NCBI GenBank assembly: GCA_903994635.1
Contig: CAJEXQ010000016.1
Coordinates: 1-45,673, forward strand
Length of the DNA: 45,673 nt
Source: an uncultured Chlorobiaceae bacterium
Lineage (GTDB): Bacteria > Bacteroidota > Chlorobiia > Chlorobiales > Chlorobiaceae
Reading direction: 5' to 3'
Part shown: piece after piece, positions 24,307-33,785 of the stretch
Numbering within the stretch: the stretch's first letter is position 1
Layout: each line of letters starts with the position of its first letter
Program-made: the position numbers and the translations under genes
The notes under the pieces: model-generated
What the model was told of the DNA's origin: nothing
Databases searched by the model: none
The model's input: the letters and a program-made list of their open reading frames with translations, nothing else

Positions 24307-27300
24307 TTATAACAGGTCATAGTTCAAAACCGGAGCAAGCCATTTTTCTGCTTCCTTGACACTTGTTCCTTTTCGCCCGGCATAATCCTCCACTTGGTCT
24401 CTCCCGATTTTTCCGAGCATAAAGTACTTTGCATCCGGGTGAGCCAGGTAGAAGCCGCTGACTGAAGCAGCCGGATTCATGGCGAATGATTCCGTGAGCG
24501 TGATGCCCGTGTTGGTTTCGGCATTCAGCAAGGTGAAGAGCTTTGCTTTTTCGGTGTGATCTGGAGTCGCGGGATAGCCGGGCGCAGGGCGGATGCCCTG
24601 ATATTTTTCTGCCAGCAGATCATCAATGTCGACACTCTTGCATGGAGAGATGTCTGGATGGCAGGCACACGTTTTATGGGTCTTCTCGCTGGCTTCATAT
24701 CCCCACAACTCCTTGCGTACTCGCTCATGCAGCATTTCAGCAAAAGCTTCTGCCAGGCGATCGGCAAGAGCCTGGGTCATAATGCGGTGGTAGTCGTCCT
24801 GCTCATCACTGAACTGTTTGAGCGCCTTTTCGATTCCGAGGCCAGCGGTGACGGCAAATGCACCAATATAATCCTTCACTCCTGAATCGGCAGAGGCCAC
24901 AAAGTCAGCCAGAGCCAGGTTCGGTTCAGCGGCGTTTTTCTCCTGCTGCTGGCGGAGGGTGTTGAGAGTCATGAGTACGCTGCTGCGGCTCTCATCAGCG
25001 TAAACATCAATGTCGTCTCCGTTGCTGTTGGCCGGAAAAAGTCCGGCAACACCTCTCAGACCGAGCAGTTGCTCTTGTTCAATCCGGTCGAGCAGCTTGT
25101 TTGCATCATCCAGCAGCTTTTTGGCTTCTGTGCCGTATTTACCGTCATCGAGAATCTGCGGGTAGCGTCCGTGCAGTTCCCATGCCATGAAAAAGGGGGT
25201 CCAGTCGATATAGGGGCGCAACGCTCCGACGGTAACATTTTCCAGCAGGGTAATGCCGGTTTTCAGCGGTTTGTAGGCCACCGGTTGCAGTGAAGCGCGG
25301 TTCTTGCGGGCATCAGCCAGCGAAAGGTATTTTTTTGAGGCGTTGTTTGACGAGTGGCTCTCTCTCAACCCTGCCTGCTCCTTTTTGAGAGCTGCGATAT
25401 ACGACGGGCTGAGTGCTGGATTGAGCAGGCTGTTGACCACCGGAACGCTCCGTGAGGCATCGAGCACCTGAACGACCGCACCCGAATAGACCGGAGCAAT
25501 TTTGACTGCGGTGTGCATTCGTGATGTCGTGGCACCTCCAATGAGCAGGGGGATCCTCATGCCAAGACGCTCCATTTCACTGGCCACATGCACCATTTCA
25601 TCAAGCGATGGGGTGATGAGGCCGCTGAGGCCAAGGAGGTCAGCCTTTTCTCGTTCGACCGCTTCAAGAATTTTTTCGCAGGGCATCATGACCCCGATAT
25701 CAACAACATCATAGTTATTGCAGGCAAGCACAACGGCGACAATATTTTTGCCAATGTCGTGCACGTCGCCCTTGACCGTTGCCAAAAGCACCTTCGCCGC
25801 AGCCCGGGTGTCCTTGTTCTTCGCCTTTTCTGCAGCGATGTAGGGCAGAAGGCAGGCAACCGAGCGCTTCATCACGCGGGCGCTCTTGACAACCTGTGGC
25901 AGGAACATTTTGCCTACCGCAAAGAGGTCGCCAATGGCGTTCATGCCGTCCATCAGTGGCCCCTCAATAACCTGGAGCGGACTTGGGTAGAGTTGGCGGG
26001 CCTCTTCGGTATCCTCTTCGATAAACTCGACAATCCCTTTGATCAGCGCATGACGCAGCCGCTCTTCAACCGGAGCACTCCGCCACTCCGCAGCTTTGGC
26101 CTCAATTTTTTCCCCGCCTGTGGTTATGGTTTCGGCAAAACTGACCAGTCGTTCCGTTGCGTCCGAGCGACGGTTGAGCAGCACATCCTCAACTCGCACC
26201 AGCAGTTCAGGATCAATATCCTGATAAATGGCGAGCTGTCCGGCATTGACGATACCCATATCGAGCCCTGCACGGATGGCGTGATAAAGGAAAGCGGCGT
26301 GCATCGCCTCCCGTACCGCTTCATTGCCACGGAAAGAGAAGGAGACATTGCTTATGCCGCCGGAGACCTTTGCATAAGGGAGGTTCTCCTTGATCCAGCG
26401 GACAGTCTCAATGAAATCGACGGCGTAGTTGTTGTGCTCATCAATGCCGGTAGCAACGGTCAATACGTTGGGATCAAAAATAATGTCTTCAGGAGGGAAG
26501 CCTACCTCCTGAGTCAGAATATCGTAAGCGCGTTTGCATATTTCAATGCGGCGCTGATAATTATCGGCTTGTCCCTGTTCGTCAAAAGCCATCACCACAG
26601 TGGCGGCACCGTACTGTAACACCTTGCGGGCTCTCTCTTTGAAAAGCTCCTCACCCTCCTTGAGGCTGATGGAGTTGACGATACTCTTGCCCTGAACGCA
26701 CTGCAGGCCGCTCTCAATAACCGACCATTTCGAGCTGTCGATCATCACCGGCACACGGGAGATCTCCGGCTCGGAGGCAATCAGGTTGAGGAACTCCTTC
26801 ATCACCTTTTCGGAGTCGAGCATCCCTTCGTCGACATTGACATCAATCACCTGGGCACCGCTCTCTACCTGCTGGCGGGCAATGGAGAGCGCCTCGTCGT
26901 AGTTGCCCTCCTTGATGAGACGGGCAAATTTTTTCGATCCGGTGACGTTGGTACGTTCACCGATGTTGATAAAGCCTGTGGTCTGGTTGACGAAGAGTGG
27001 TTCAAGGCCGGAGAGTTGCAGCTCATGCTTTTTAGCCGGACGCTGCCGAGGCTGAAGATTCTTGACTGCATCCGCAATAGCCTTGATATGCTGGGGTGTG
27101 GTGCCGCAACATCCGCCGACGATATTGACAAATCCTGAAGTGGCGAAGTCGGCGATCTGGGTGGCCATGTATTCCGGAGAGTCGTCATATTCACCAAATT
27201 CGTTTGGCAGGCCCGCATTTGGGTAGACGCTCACATAACTTTCAGCAATGCCTGCCATTGCCGCAATAAAGGGGCGCATCTGCTTTGACCCAAGGGCACA

Positions 27301-28032
27301 GTTCAGCCCGATGGAGAGCAGATCCGGCAGGTGGGCAATGGATGTCCAGAAGGCCTCGGTGGTCTGGCCGGAGAGGGTGCGCCCGCTTGCATCCACCACC
27401 GTTCCGGAGACCATCACCGGCACACGCCAGCCAGTGCGTTCGAAAAACTCTTCAATGGCAAAAAGGGCCGCCTTGCAGTTCAGGGTGTCGAAGACCGTTT
27501 CAACGAGCAGCAGATCAACTCCGCCCTCCATAAGACCTTCAAGTTGAACAAGATAGTTATCGACCACCTCCCGGAAGGTGACCGCCCGATAACCTGGACG
27601 GTTGACATCGGGGGAGAGAGAGAGCGTCTTGTTGGTCGGGCCGATGGAACCGGCCACAAAGCGTGGTTTGTCGGGGTTGCGAGCGGTATAATCGTTGGCT
27701 GCCCGTCGCGCAAGGCGAGAGGCCTCAATATTCAGCTCCTTCACCAGCTCTACAGCGTTGTAGTCACCCTGCGAGATCGGGTTGGCGTTGAAGGTGTTGG
27801 TTTCAATAATATCCGAGCCAGCCTCAAGAAAGTCGCAATGGAGGTTGTAGATAATCTCCGGTTGCGTGAGAACAAGCATATCATTATTGCCAATGAGCGG
27901 ATGGGAGTGCGAGGCAAACCGTGCGCCCCGGTAATCCTCCTCCTTGAGTTTATGGCGCTGGATCATGGTGCCCATCGCACCGTCGAGCACAAGGATGCGC
28001 TGTTCAAGCAGAGATAAAAGGGTCTCCTTCAT
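24307..28032 (-). CDS. metH: Methionine synthase, cobalamin-dependent
   Basis: The 1241-residue enzyme transfers a methyl group from methyltetrahydrofolate through cobalamin to homocysteine. All four modules are present. The homocysteine-binding barrel (about 1-325) has its zinc cysteines in GLNCALG and VGGCCGTT. The pterin-binding domain (about 350-620) has [13 protein letters not shown]. The cobalamin-binding region (about 650-890) has the lower-ligand motif DVHDIGKN. The C-terminal reactivation domain (about 930-1230) has [15 protein letters not shown]. Length is normal for the full-length form. No cobalamin riboswitch is visible in the 75-bp gap upstream. It is the last gene of a probable mnmA-esterase-metH unit. 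Confidence 0.96.
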   Translation of the reverse strand: MKETLLSLLEQRILVLDGAMGTMIQRHKLKEEDYRGARFASHSHPLIGNNDMLVLTQPEIIYNLHCDFLEAGSDIIETNTFNANPISQGDYNAVELVKELNIEASRLARRAANDYTARNPDKPRFVAGSIGPTNKTLSLSPDVNRPGYRAVTFREVVDNYLVQLEGLMEGGVDLLLVETVFDTLNCKAALFAIEEFFERTGWRVPVMVSGTVVDASGRTLSGQTTEAFWTSIAHLPDLLSIGLNCALGSKQMRPFIAAMAGIAESYVSVYPNAGLPNEFGEYDDSPEYMATQIADFATSGFVNIVGGCCGTTPQHIKAIADAVKNLQPRQRPAKKHELQLSGLEPLFVNQTTGFINIGERTNVTGSKKFARLIKEGNYDEALSIARQQVESGAQVIDVNVDEGMLDSEKVMKEFLNLIASEPEISRVPVMIDSSKWSVIESGLQCVQGKSIVNSISLKEGEELFKERARKVLQYGAATVVMAFDEQGQADNYQRRIEICKRAYDILTQEVGFPPEDIIFDPNVLTVATGIDEHNNYAVDFIETVRWIKENLPYAKVSGGISNVSFSFRGNEAVREAMHAAFLYHAIRAGLDMGIVNAGQLAIYQDIDPELLVRVEDVLLNRRSDATERLVSFAETITTGGEKIEAKAAEWRSAPVEERLRHALIKGIVEFIEEDTEEARQLYPSPLQVIEGPLMDGMNAIGDLFAVGKMFLPQVVKSARVMKRSVACLLPYIAAEKAKNKDTRAAAKVLLATVKGDVHDIGKNIVAVVLACNNYDVVDIGVMMPCEKILEAVEREKADLLGLSGLITPSLDEMVHVASEMERLGMRIPLLIGGATTSRMHTAVKIAPVYSGAVVQVLDASRSVPVVNSLLNPALSPSYIAALKKEQAGLRESHSSNNASKKYLSLADARKNRASLQPVAYKPLKTGITLLENVTVGALRPYIDWTPFFMAWELHGRYPQILDDGKYGTEAKKLLDDANKLLDRIEQEQLLGLRGVAGLFPANSNGDDIDVYADESRSSVLMTLNTLRQQQEKNAAEPNLALADFVASADSGVKDYIGAFAVTAGLGIEKALKQFSDEQDDYHRIMTQALADRLAEAFAEMLHERVRKELWGYEASEKTHKTCACHPDISPCKSVDIDDLLAEKYQGIRPAPGYPATPDHTEKAKLFTLLNAETNTGITLTESFAMNPAASVSGFYLAHPDAKYFMLGKIGRDQVEDYAGRKGTSVKEAEKWLAPVLNYDLL

Positions 28033-28107
28033 TCGTCTTTAATTCCTCTTTAGTTTGCTAAGGCATTGCGGTGGTTAGAAATGGAGAATATACCGAAAAG
28101 GGCGCAA

Positions 28108-28779
28108 TTACTCTCCTTCCAGAGTTTCCTGCACTTTTTTTTCAAGCCAGGAGTGTATCAACCGGATACCCTCATCCGCAATCTGGTGCGCTATCGGATA
28201 TTCCTGGTAGGTGAGATCATCCACCCGCTGCTGGAGCCACTCGCGGGAGGCTCGCCCTTTTGCAATTGGCAGCACATCATCATAGATACCATGGAGTACA
28301 AGAAAAGGGAGTTTGCGTAGTGCAGGGTTGGTGTGCGGGAGATTCTTTTCTGGCAACTGCCCCGAACAGGCTATCACCCCATGCAGCAGCCCAGGCTCAC
28401 TGAAGGCGGTCATGTAGCTCATCACCGAGCCTTGGCTGAAGCCCATCAGAAAGACTTTGCCGCCTGCTGGTTTGTATTCAGCAATTATAGTTCTGATAAA
28501 GCTGACGAATTGCAGGCGCGCCTCCTCTGCTGCGTCGTAATCAACGGTAATGCCTGCAGGTGTAAAGCTGAGAGGGAACCAGCCAAACATGCCAAAATCA
28601 AGCGTATGCGGAGCGCGAACGCTGATATATCGGAGCCCCTCATGTAGCATGGGCGAAAGCTGGATCAGATCTTTTTCATTGCTGCCATAACCGTGCAGCA
28701 GAATCATGAGCGGGGCGTTGTCTAACGCGGCAGGCGCAAGATCAAGAAAGGTGAGTGAAAGATGTTTTCGTTGAAGCAT
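28108..28779 (-). CDS. Alpha/beta hydrolase, phospholipase/carboxylesterase family
   Basis: The 223-residue protein has the serine hydrolase layout: oxyanion motif LLHGYGSNEKDL, nucleophile elbow GFSQGSVMSY, acid in HGIYDDVLPI and a C-terminal histidine in YPIAHQIADE. It resembles small carboxylesterases and lysophospholipase-like enzymes. The substrate is unknown. It starts 15 bp after the mnmA stop, so the two are probably co-transcribed. Confidence 0.88.
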   Translation of the reverse strand: MLQRKHLSLTFLDLAPAALDNAPLMILLHGYGSNEKDLIQLSPMLHEGLRYISVRAPHTLDFGMFGWFPLSFTPAGITVDYDAAEEARLQFVSFIRTIIAEYKPAGGKVFLMGFSQGSVMSYMTAFSEPGLLHGVIACSGQLPEKNLPHTNPALRKLPFLVLHGIYDDVLPIAKGRASREWLQQRVDDLTYQEYPIAHQIADEGIRLIHSWLEKKVQETLEGE

Positions 28780-28794
28780 TATGTCAGAAGAAAG

Positions 28795-29880
28795 TTATGG
28801 TTGAGATTCGTGAATAACCTGGCTGATAAAGCCGCCGCCAAGAACCTCAATGTTGCGGTAAAAGACCACCGCCTGGCCGGATGCAATGGCGCTTTTTGGT
28901 GAACTGAACGATACTGCTATGCCATCGTGATCAAGTGGTTCAATGGTGCAGGGGCTCTCTTTGTCACGATACCTTATTTTTCCAAGGGCCTCAATCGGGT
29001 TGCTCAGTTTGTCAAGTCCAATCCAGTTCAATCCTGAGGCAATCAGGCGATGGCTTTCGAGCGCAGATTTTTTACCAACATGGATGCGGTTATGCTCGGT
29101 GTCGATCCCAGTCACATAAAGAGGCTCTTTTGCCGAAACACCAACTCCTCGTCGCTGGCCGATCGTGTAGAAAGGGTAGCCACGATGTTTGCCAATCACT
29201 TTGCCGGTTTCATCCACAATGTCGCCATCAGCCACCTTTTCAGTAAGGCCGGGGATCGCGCCAGCAAGGTAGCCGCAATAGTCGTCCTGCGGCACAAAGC
29301 AGATCTCCTGGCTCTCTTTTTTTTCAGCCGCTCTGACACCAAAGGTGTGAGCCAGCTTTCGTACCTCCGGTTTGGTGAGTTCGCCCAGTGGAAGGATGGT
29401 TTTTTCGAGATCACTCTGGGAGAGCATCCAGAGAAAATAGCTCTGGTCTTTCTGTGGGTCAACCCCCTTGTAGAGCCTGTACCGTCCATCGCTGAAAGAG
29501 GTCGAGGCAAAGTGGCCGGTAGCGACAGCCTCGGCATCAAGCATCTTTGCACCCTCAAAGAGGCCAAACCACTTGATTTTTTTGTTGCAGACCATGCAGG
29601 GGTTTGGTGTTTTTCCGCCAAGGTAGTCATCGTGAAAATAGCTGATCACATCACTTTTGAACTTGCTGCTCAGGTTCAGGGTGAAGACCGGAATCTGAAA
29701 ATCGGGATGGTCGCTGATAACGAGTGGTGATGGCTGAATCGAAGGGCTCTCGTCAAGGGAGTCGAGCACCCTGATGTTGAGGCCCATCACCTGATAGCCC
29801 TGCTTCAAGAGCAGGCAGGCCGTGACAGCAGAGTCGACCCCGCCCGAAATACCGACAAGAACTTTTTTCTGAGTGCTCAT
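28795..29880 (-). CDS. mnmA: tRNA-specific 2-thiouridylase MnmA
   Basis: The 361-residue enzyme installs the 2-thio group on wobble uridine of tRNA for Lys, Glu and Gln. The PP-loop SGGVDSAVTACLL starts at about residue 10. The two catalytic cysteines appear in NPCMVCNKKIKW and QEICFVPQDDY, and the tRNA-binding stretch GQRRGVGVS is present. The segment between the PP-loop and NPCMVC is shorter than in E. coli MnmA, and the CC...DA motif usual there is not visible. The gene lies upstream of the esterase and metH genes. Confidence 0.93.
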   Translation of the reverse strand: MSTQKKVLVGISGGVDSAVTACLLLKQGYQVMGLNIRVLDSLDESPSIQPSPLVISDHPDFQIPVFTLNLSSKFKSDVISYFHDDYLGGKTPNPCMVCNKKIKWFGLFEGAKMLDAEAVATGHFASTSFSDGRYRLYKGVDPQKDQSYFLWMLSQSDLEKTILPLGELTKPEVRKLAHTFGVRAAEKKESQEICFVPQDDYCGYLAGAIPGLTEKVADGDIVDETGKVIGKHRGYPFYTIGQRRGVGVSAKEPLYVTGIDTEHNRIHVGKKSALESHRLIASGLNWIGLDKLSNPIEALGKIRYRDKESPCTIEPLDHDGIAVSFSSPKSAIASGQAVVFYRNIEVLGGGFISQVIHESQP

Positions 29881-30014
29881 GAAGTAGCTGAATTAAAATG
29901 GATGTCGGGTAGCATTGTCTTAAAGGTAAGAGATCGGGCGAATGAAAAAATCGGAAACCACTCAACAGAGTCAACTTTGAAGCTATGGAGCGCCTCAATA
30001 CTCAATTTACTCGC

Positions 30015-31766
30015 CTACGAAATTGAAAGAATCTCCTCCTCGAGCAACTGCTGGTTATACAGCTCTGCATAAAGATGTTTTTGAAGCAGCAGTTCCTCAT
30101 GAGTGCCGCTTTCGACAATAGTCCCCTCTTTCAGCACAACAATGCGGTCGCAGTTCTTTACCGTCGAAATCCTGTGGCTGATCAGCAAAATGGTGGTATC
30201 AGGGAGTTTTTGCAACAGAGCCTCAAAGATGCGTGCTTCAGTGTCGGTATCAACGGCTGAAAGGGCGTCGTCGAGCACAAGGAGTTGTGGTTTCCAGGCA
30301 ATAGCTCGGGCAATGCAGGCTCTCTGTTTTTGTCCCCCGGATAGATTGATTCCTTTTTCACCGAGCATGGTCTCGAACCCCTCCGGGAAATCATCGACAT
30401 CGTCATGGAGCATGGCTATTTTACTGGCTTCAATCACACCCAGGGCATCATCGTCGCGGCTGCCCCAGTTGATGTTGTGTGCGATGGTGTTGGAAAAGAG
30501 AAAGTTGACCTGGGGAACAAAGCCTACAAGTTCTCTCAGGGTTGTAAGCGGAAGAGTTCGTATGTCGTGGCCATCAAGCAGTATGGATCCCTCAACAGGC
30601 TCGTAGAGTCTCGGAATCAGATTAACAAGTGTTGTTTTTCCCGCGCCAGTTGCGCCGACAATTGCCACTTTTGAGCCAGCGGCGATGTCGAGCGAGATGT
30701 TATCAAGAACAGGATTCTTCTCCTGGCCGGGATAGTAAAACCGGACGTTGCGAAAAGAGAGTGCACCGGTGAAAGTGATATTTTTATTGAATGTTTCCTT
30801 TTTGTCGGTGATGTCGGGCTTGATGCTGAAAATCTCATTCAGTCGTATCTGGGCAGATGCAGCCCTCTGGATAATGCTGGTGACCCATCCGATAGAGATG
30901 ATTGGCCAGCTCAACATTGAGACATAGACAATGAATTCTGCGATTCCTCCAATGCTCATTTTGCCCTCAATAACACTGATCCCGCCGACCCACACCACGG
31001 GGAGCAGCGAAAAGGCGGTCATGGAGGTGAGAAAAGCAAAAAAGAGAGCTTGCAGTTTTCCGAGTGAGAGGTTTTTGCGATAGTATTCTCTGTTGAGAGT
31101 TTCAAACCGCTGGATCTCGAAGGATTCACGGGTGTAGCTCTTCACGACCCTGATGCCGGAGAGGTTCTCCTGTACCAGATTGGTGACTGCGGCATAGCTC
31201 TCCTGAATGCTTTTTGACCGTTTTTGCATGGAGTTGCCGATTTTATAGATGGAATAGCTTAATATGGGAGCAGGCAGCAGCGCCAGGAGAGTCAGTTTCG
31301 GGGAGATGGCAATCATTGCAACAAGCGCAAAAACAAGCCGGAAGAAGGTGTTGAGGGAGTACATGATACCGGGGCCAAGGAACTCTCTTATGGCGTTCAG
31401 GTCGTTGGTACCTCTGGAGATGAGGTCGCCGGTGCTGGTTGTGTTGTAAAACCGCCGGGGCAGGGTTTGCAAATGCTGATAATAGTCGTTTTTAAGGTCA
31501 AATTCGATATGCCGTGATACAACAATAATGTTCTGGCGGACAAGGAAAAGAAAATAGCCGCTCAGAAGGGCAAAGAGAAAGTAGAACCCGGCATCGCGGA
31601 GAACATCCCAAAGCTCAAACGGTTTATTCATGGTGTCGATGGCCAGTCCGATGAACTTTGGCGCGATGACGGCGAAGAGGTTGGTCACAATGATAAATAC
31701 AAAGCCTGACCAGAGTTTTTTTTTATACCTTAACAGATAAGGTTTCAGGCCGAGAAGACTTTTCAT
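30015..31766 (-). CDS. ABC transporter, fused permease and ATP-binding protein (MsbA-like exporter)
   Basis: The 583-residue half-transporter has six membrane segments (about 15-300), then a nucleotide-binding domain. The domain carries Walker A (VGATGAGKTTLVN), a Q-loop (GFVPQ), the signature LSGGQKQRACIARA, Walker B (LLVLDDALSAVD) and an H-loop (LLISHRIST). Such homodimeric exporters move lipids, lipopolysaccharide precursors or drugs; no substrate is evident. I chose ATG at 31766, which gives a standard length; a TTG at 31823 would add 19 hydrophobic residues. It diverges from the MerR gene. Confidence 0.9.
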   Translation of the reverse strand: MKSLLGLKPYLLRYKKKLWSGFVFIIVTNLFAVIAPKFIGLAIDTMNKPFELWDVLRDAGFYFLFALLSGYFLFLVRQNIIVVSRHIEFDLKNDYYQHLQTLPRRFYNTTSTGDLISRGTNDLNAIREFLGPGIMYSLNTFFRLVFALVAMIAISPKLTLLALLPAPILSYSIYKIGNSMQKRSKSIQESYAAVTNLVQENLSGIRVVKSYTRESFEIQRFETLNREYYRKNLSLGKLQALFFAFLTSMTAFSLLPVVWVGGISVIEGKMSIGGIAEFIVYVSMLSWPIISIGWVTSIIQRAASAQIRLNEIFSIKPDITDKKETFNKNITFTGALSFRNVRFYYPGQEKNPVLDNISLDIAAGSKVAIVGATGAGKTTLVNLIPRLYEPVEGSILLDGHDIRTLPLTTLRELVGFVPQVNFLFSNTIAHNINWGSRDDDALGVIEASKIAMLHDDVDDFPEGFETMLGEKGINLSGGQKQRACIARAIAWKPQLLVLDDALSAVDTDTEARIFEALLQKLPDTTILLISHRISTVKNCDRIVVLKEGTIVESGTHEELLLQKHLYAELYNQQLLEEEILSIS

Positions 31767-31829
31767 TCCGTCATAAATTTTTGAAGTGACGACAGCAATG
31801 TATAACAAGAATAGGGAAAACAAAATTCC

Positions 31830-31945
31830 ATAAGTGCTCCACAGTAATTGATACCCTAATACAATAGCCGAGTCGCTCGTGATTCAAGCGACGCTCGATG
31901 CAGCATTACGGAATGAGCAACGCCCAATGCGGCATTACGGAATGA
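31830..31945 (-). repeat. Dispersed intergenic repeat, copy B
   Basis: Read on the minus strand this repeat shares most of its sequence with copy A at 14996-15076, ending in the same ATCAATTACTGTGGAGC stretch. It has an extra partial unit at its start, so ATTACGGAAT occurs twice on the plus strand (31905-31914, 31934-31943). It lies between the ABC exporter and the MerR gene, covering their shared promoter region. Confidence 0.75.
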
Positions 31946-31978
31946 ATTCTTTTATAAGTACTTACCTGCTTCTCTCTT

Positions 31979-32380
31979 ATGGCATTTGATTCAAATAAAA
32001 ACTATTACTCTATCGGCGAGGTGACTAAAATTGCCGGTATTCCAGCTTACCTGCTCCGCTACTGGGAGGGCTTTTTCAATGAGCTGACTCCGGCCCGGGA
32101 TACGAAGGGGAACAGACGGTACACCAATCGTGATATAGCTATGGTGCTCAATATCAAGGATCTGGTCTATGAGAAAGGGTACAAGCTCGGCAAGGCGAGT
32201 GAAATTGTGAAGGGAAACCTTCGCGACGGTGAGGACGATCATAAAACAAAGGAGATTCTCAAGCTCCAGAAACAGATTGGCAATGAGAAGAATCGCCACA
32301 CCTCTGTTGATGAACGGCGTACGGCCTTGCTGAAGGAGATAAAAGTGGAGATTGAAGACATACTTCATTTGCTGGGGTGA
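31979..32380 (+). CDS. MerR family transcriptional regulator
   Basis: The 133-residue protein has an N-terminal winged helix of the MerR type: YYSIGEVTKIAGIPAYLLRYWEGFFNEL, then the wing RDTKGNRRYTNRDIAMVLNIKDLVYEKGYKL. A short coiled-coil region follows (about 90-130). No metal-binding cysteines are present. Its target is not evident; it is divergent from the ABC exporter and separated from fmoA by a strong terminator. It could autoregulate from the 31.8-32.0 kb region. Confidence 0.88.
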   Translation: MAFDSNKNYYSIGEVTKIAGIPAYLLRYWEGFFNELTPARDTKGNRRYTNRDIAMVLNIKDLVYEKGYKLGKASEIVKGNLRDGEDDHKTKEILKLQKQIGNEKNRHTSVDERRTALLKEIKVEIEDILHLLG

Positions 32381-32396
32381 ACAAAGGGGTAAAACA

Positions 32397-32423
32397 GAAA
32401 AACCGGCGAGAAGCCGGTTTTTC
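32397..32423. terminator. Bidirectional terminator between the MerR gene and fmoA
   Basis: Perfect 11-bp arms GAAAAACCGGC (32397-32407) and GCCGGTTTTTC (32413-32423) have a five-base loop, with T-runs on both strands. It lies between converging genes. Confidence 0.9.
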
Positions 32424-32440
32424 CATGATGAATATCCTGT

Positions 32441-33541
32441 TTACTGGGCGTACAGCACTTCAAACTGTCCGGTACCGCCCTTGCAGACATGCTCGACCCA
32501 GCGGCCATAGGCACCACCGCTCCAGCGATACTCTTCAAGGTTTTGGGAACGGAACTGAGGCGCAGCATAACGCACCTTATAGCCCTTCGGGACAACGATT
32601 TTCAACTGAGCATCAACGGTAAAATCGTTGAGTTTGCCTACCATACCGTGGTGTACCAACGGGATGAGCGGGTGGTTCAGGATTCTGCGGAGGCCACCGC
32701 CAGCATCAACGGAAACGCCAGGAAAATCACCATCAACCTTTACCTCAATACCCTGGGAGTCAGAACGGAAAGCGGCTTCAACCGATGCCGGTCTGGTCAA
32801 TTTGTCGGCGGGGAAGAGTTCTGCCCAGCGTGCGATCGAATCGACAATACCTGAGCCGCCATGGGAGAAGCGCCATCTTGTAACACCGACAGGCCCCTTT
32901 TCGCCGCTCTGGGTGCCGATGCTGTTGACTTCAATTTTTGAAATTCTCTGACCGCCCTCGTTCAGTGCGGTAAAGGCAGGCCCGATAAACCATAATTCGC
33001 GAATCCAGTCATTAAACGATCCGGTTGACTGCATGGCACGAAGGGTGTTTTCCCAAGTGTCGATAACATCATTATTGTCAAGCGGCACCTTCATGATGAT
33101 GTCATGGAACTGGCGTCCCTGCATGTAGATCGGATTCGGGACATTTCTTTTGACTGCGTCTGAGCGGTAGTAGAAGAGGTTGACAACTGAACCTTCGAAA
33201 GAGAACGAGTGAGAAAAGTCACCGACAGTAACGGATCCTTCACCGACACAGATTCTTCTTTCATTGGTTTCGTTGGCAATATCAGCCTCAATAACCAACT
33301 TGCTTTTTGTGCTGTCTACAATCGATTCAATAACAGCCGAGAGCCTTACGAAGCCTTTTGCGGGATCAAGAGGTTTCACATTGATCTTGATGTTACAGTC
33401 AGCAGGTAACAAGGGCAACGCCGGGGGGACGTTAACCTTGGCCCGACATTTTACTTTGCCCCACGAACTTGAACCACCCTCAAGTACGATTTCGTAGTCT
33501 GAGTGTGCGGTTGTGGTGTCTTTAGTGCCGAAAAGAGCCAT
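32441..33541 (-). CDS. fmoA: Fenna-Matthews-Olson bacteriochlorophyll a protein
   Basis: The 366-residue protein is the FMO antenna, a trimeric beta-sandwich holding bacteriochlorophyll a. It passes excitation energy from the chlorosome baseplate to the type I reaction centre on the cytoplasmic side of the membrane. It starts MALFGTKDTTTAHSDYEIVL and runs through the conserved region PVGVTRWRFSHGGSGIVDS to the C-terminal VEHVCKGGTGQFEVLYAQ. The length equals that of other green sulfur bacterial FMO proteins. The start has a strong ribosome binding site (AAGGAG eight bases before ATG), fitting high expression. It is a single gene ended by a bidirectional terminator. Its presence marks this as a green sulfur bacterium. 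Confidence 0.98.
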   Translation of the reverse strand: MALFGTKDTTTAHSDYEIVLEGGSSSWGKVKCRAKVNVPPALPLLPADCNIKINVKPLDPAKGFVRLSAVIESIVDSTKSKLVIEADIANETNERRICVGEGSVTVGDFSHSFSFEGSVVNLFYYRSDAVKRNVPNPIYMQGRQFHDIIMKVPLDNNDVIDTWENTLRAMQSTGSFNDWIRELWFIGPAFTALNEGGQRISKIEVNSIGTQSGEKGPVGVTRWRFSHGGSGIVDSIARWAELFPADKLTRPASVEAAFRSDSQGIEVKVDGDFPGVSVDAGGGLRRILNHPLIPLVHHGMVGKLNDFTVDAQLKIVVPKGYKVRYAAPQFRSQNLEEYRWSGGAYGRWVEHVCKGGTGQFEVLYAQ

Positions 33542-33785
33542 AATGAGTTCTCCTTTTTCTGATGGCGTTGAAATTGGATATTGTCAGGAAAAAAATCAAA
33601 CAAAGATCGTTCCTCTTAAGTAACAGATTGTAACAAATTTAAAGAATAAAAATCAATATTTAAAGTAAAATATATTCAGAGTGATTTTCTCCTTGTCTGA
33701 AATATCGTTTACTTTCAGCGATTTCCTCTCTCCCTGCCCATTTTTTTATTTTTTTTCTCTTTGCTGAAAACTTTTCGATCGATTT

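Noticed and set aside
25588..26619. A 343-codon plus-strand frame opposite metH
   Set aside because: It is a shadow of metH on the other strand; the metH frame shows all four domain signatures and this one has no recognisable motif.
28033..28107. Possible cobalamin riboswitch ahead of metH
   Set aside because: The 75-bp gap is too short and has none of the conserved B12-box sequence.
29050..29730. A 226-codon plus-strand frame opposite mnmA
   Set aside because: It is antisense to the well-supported mnmA gene and shows no family signature.
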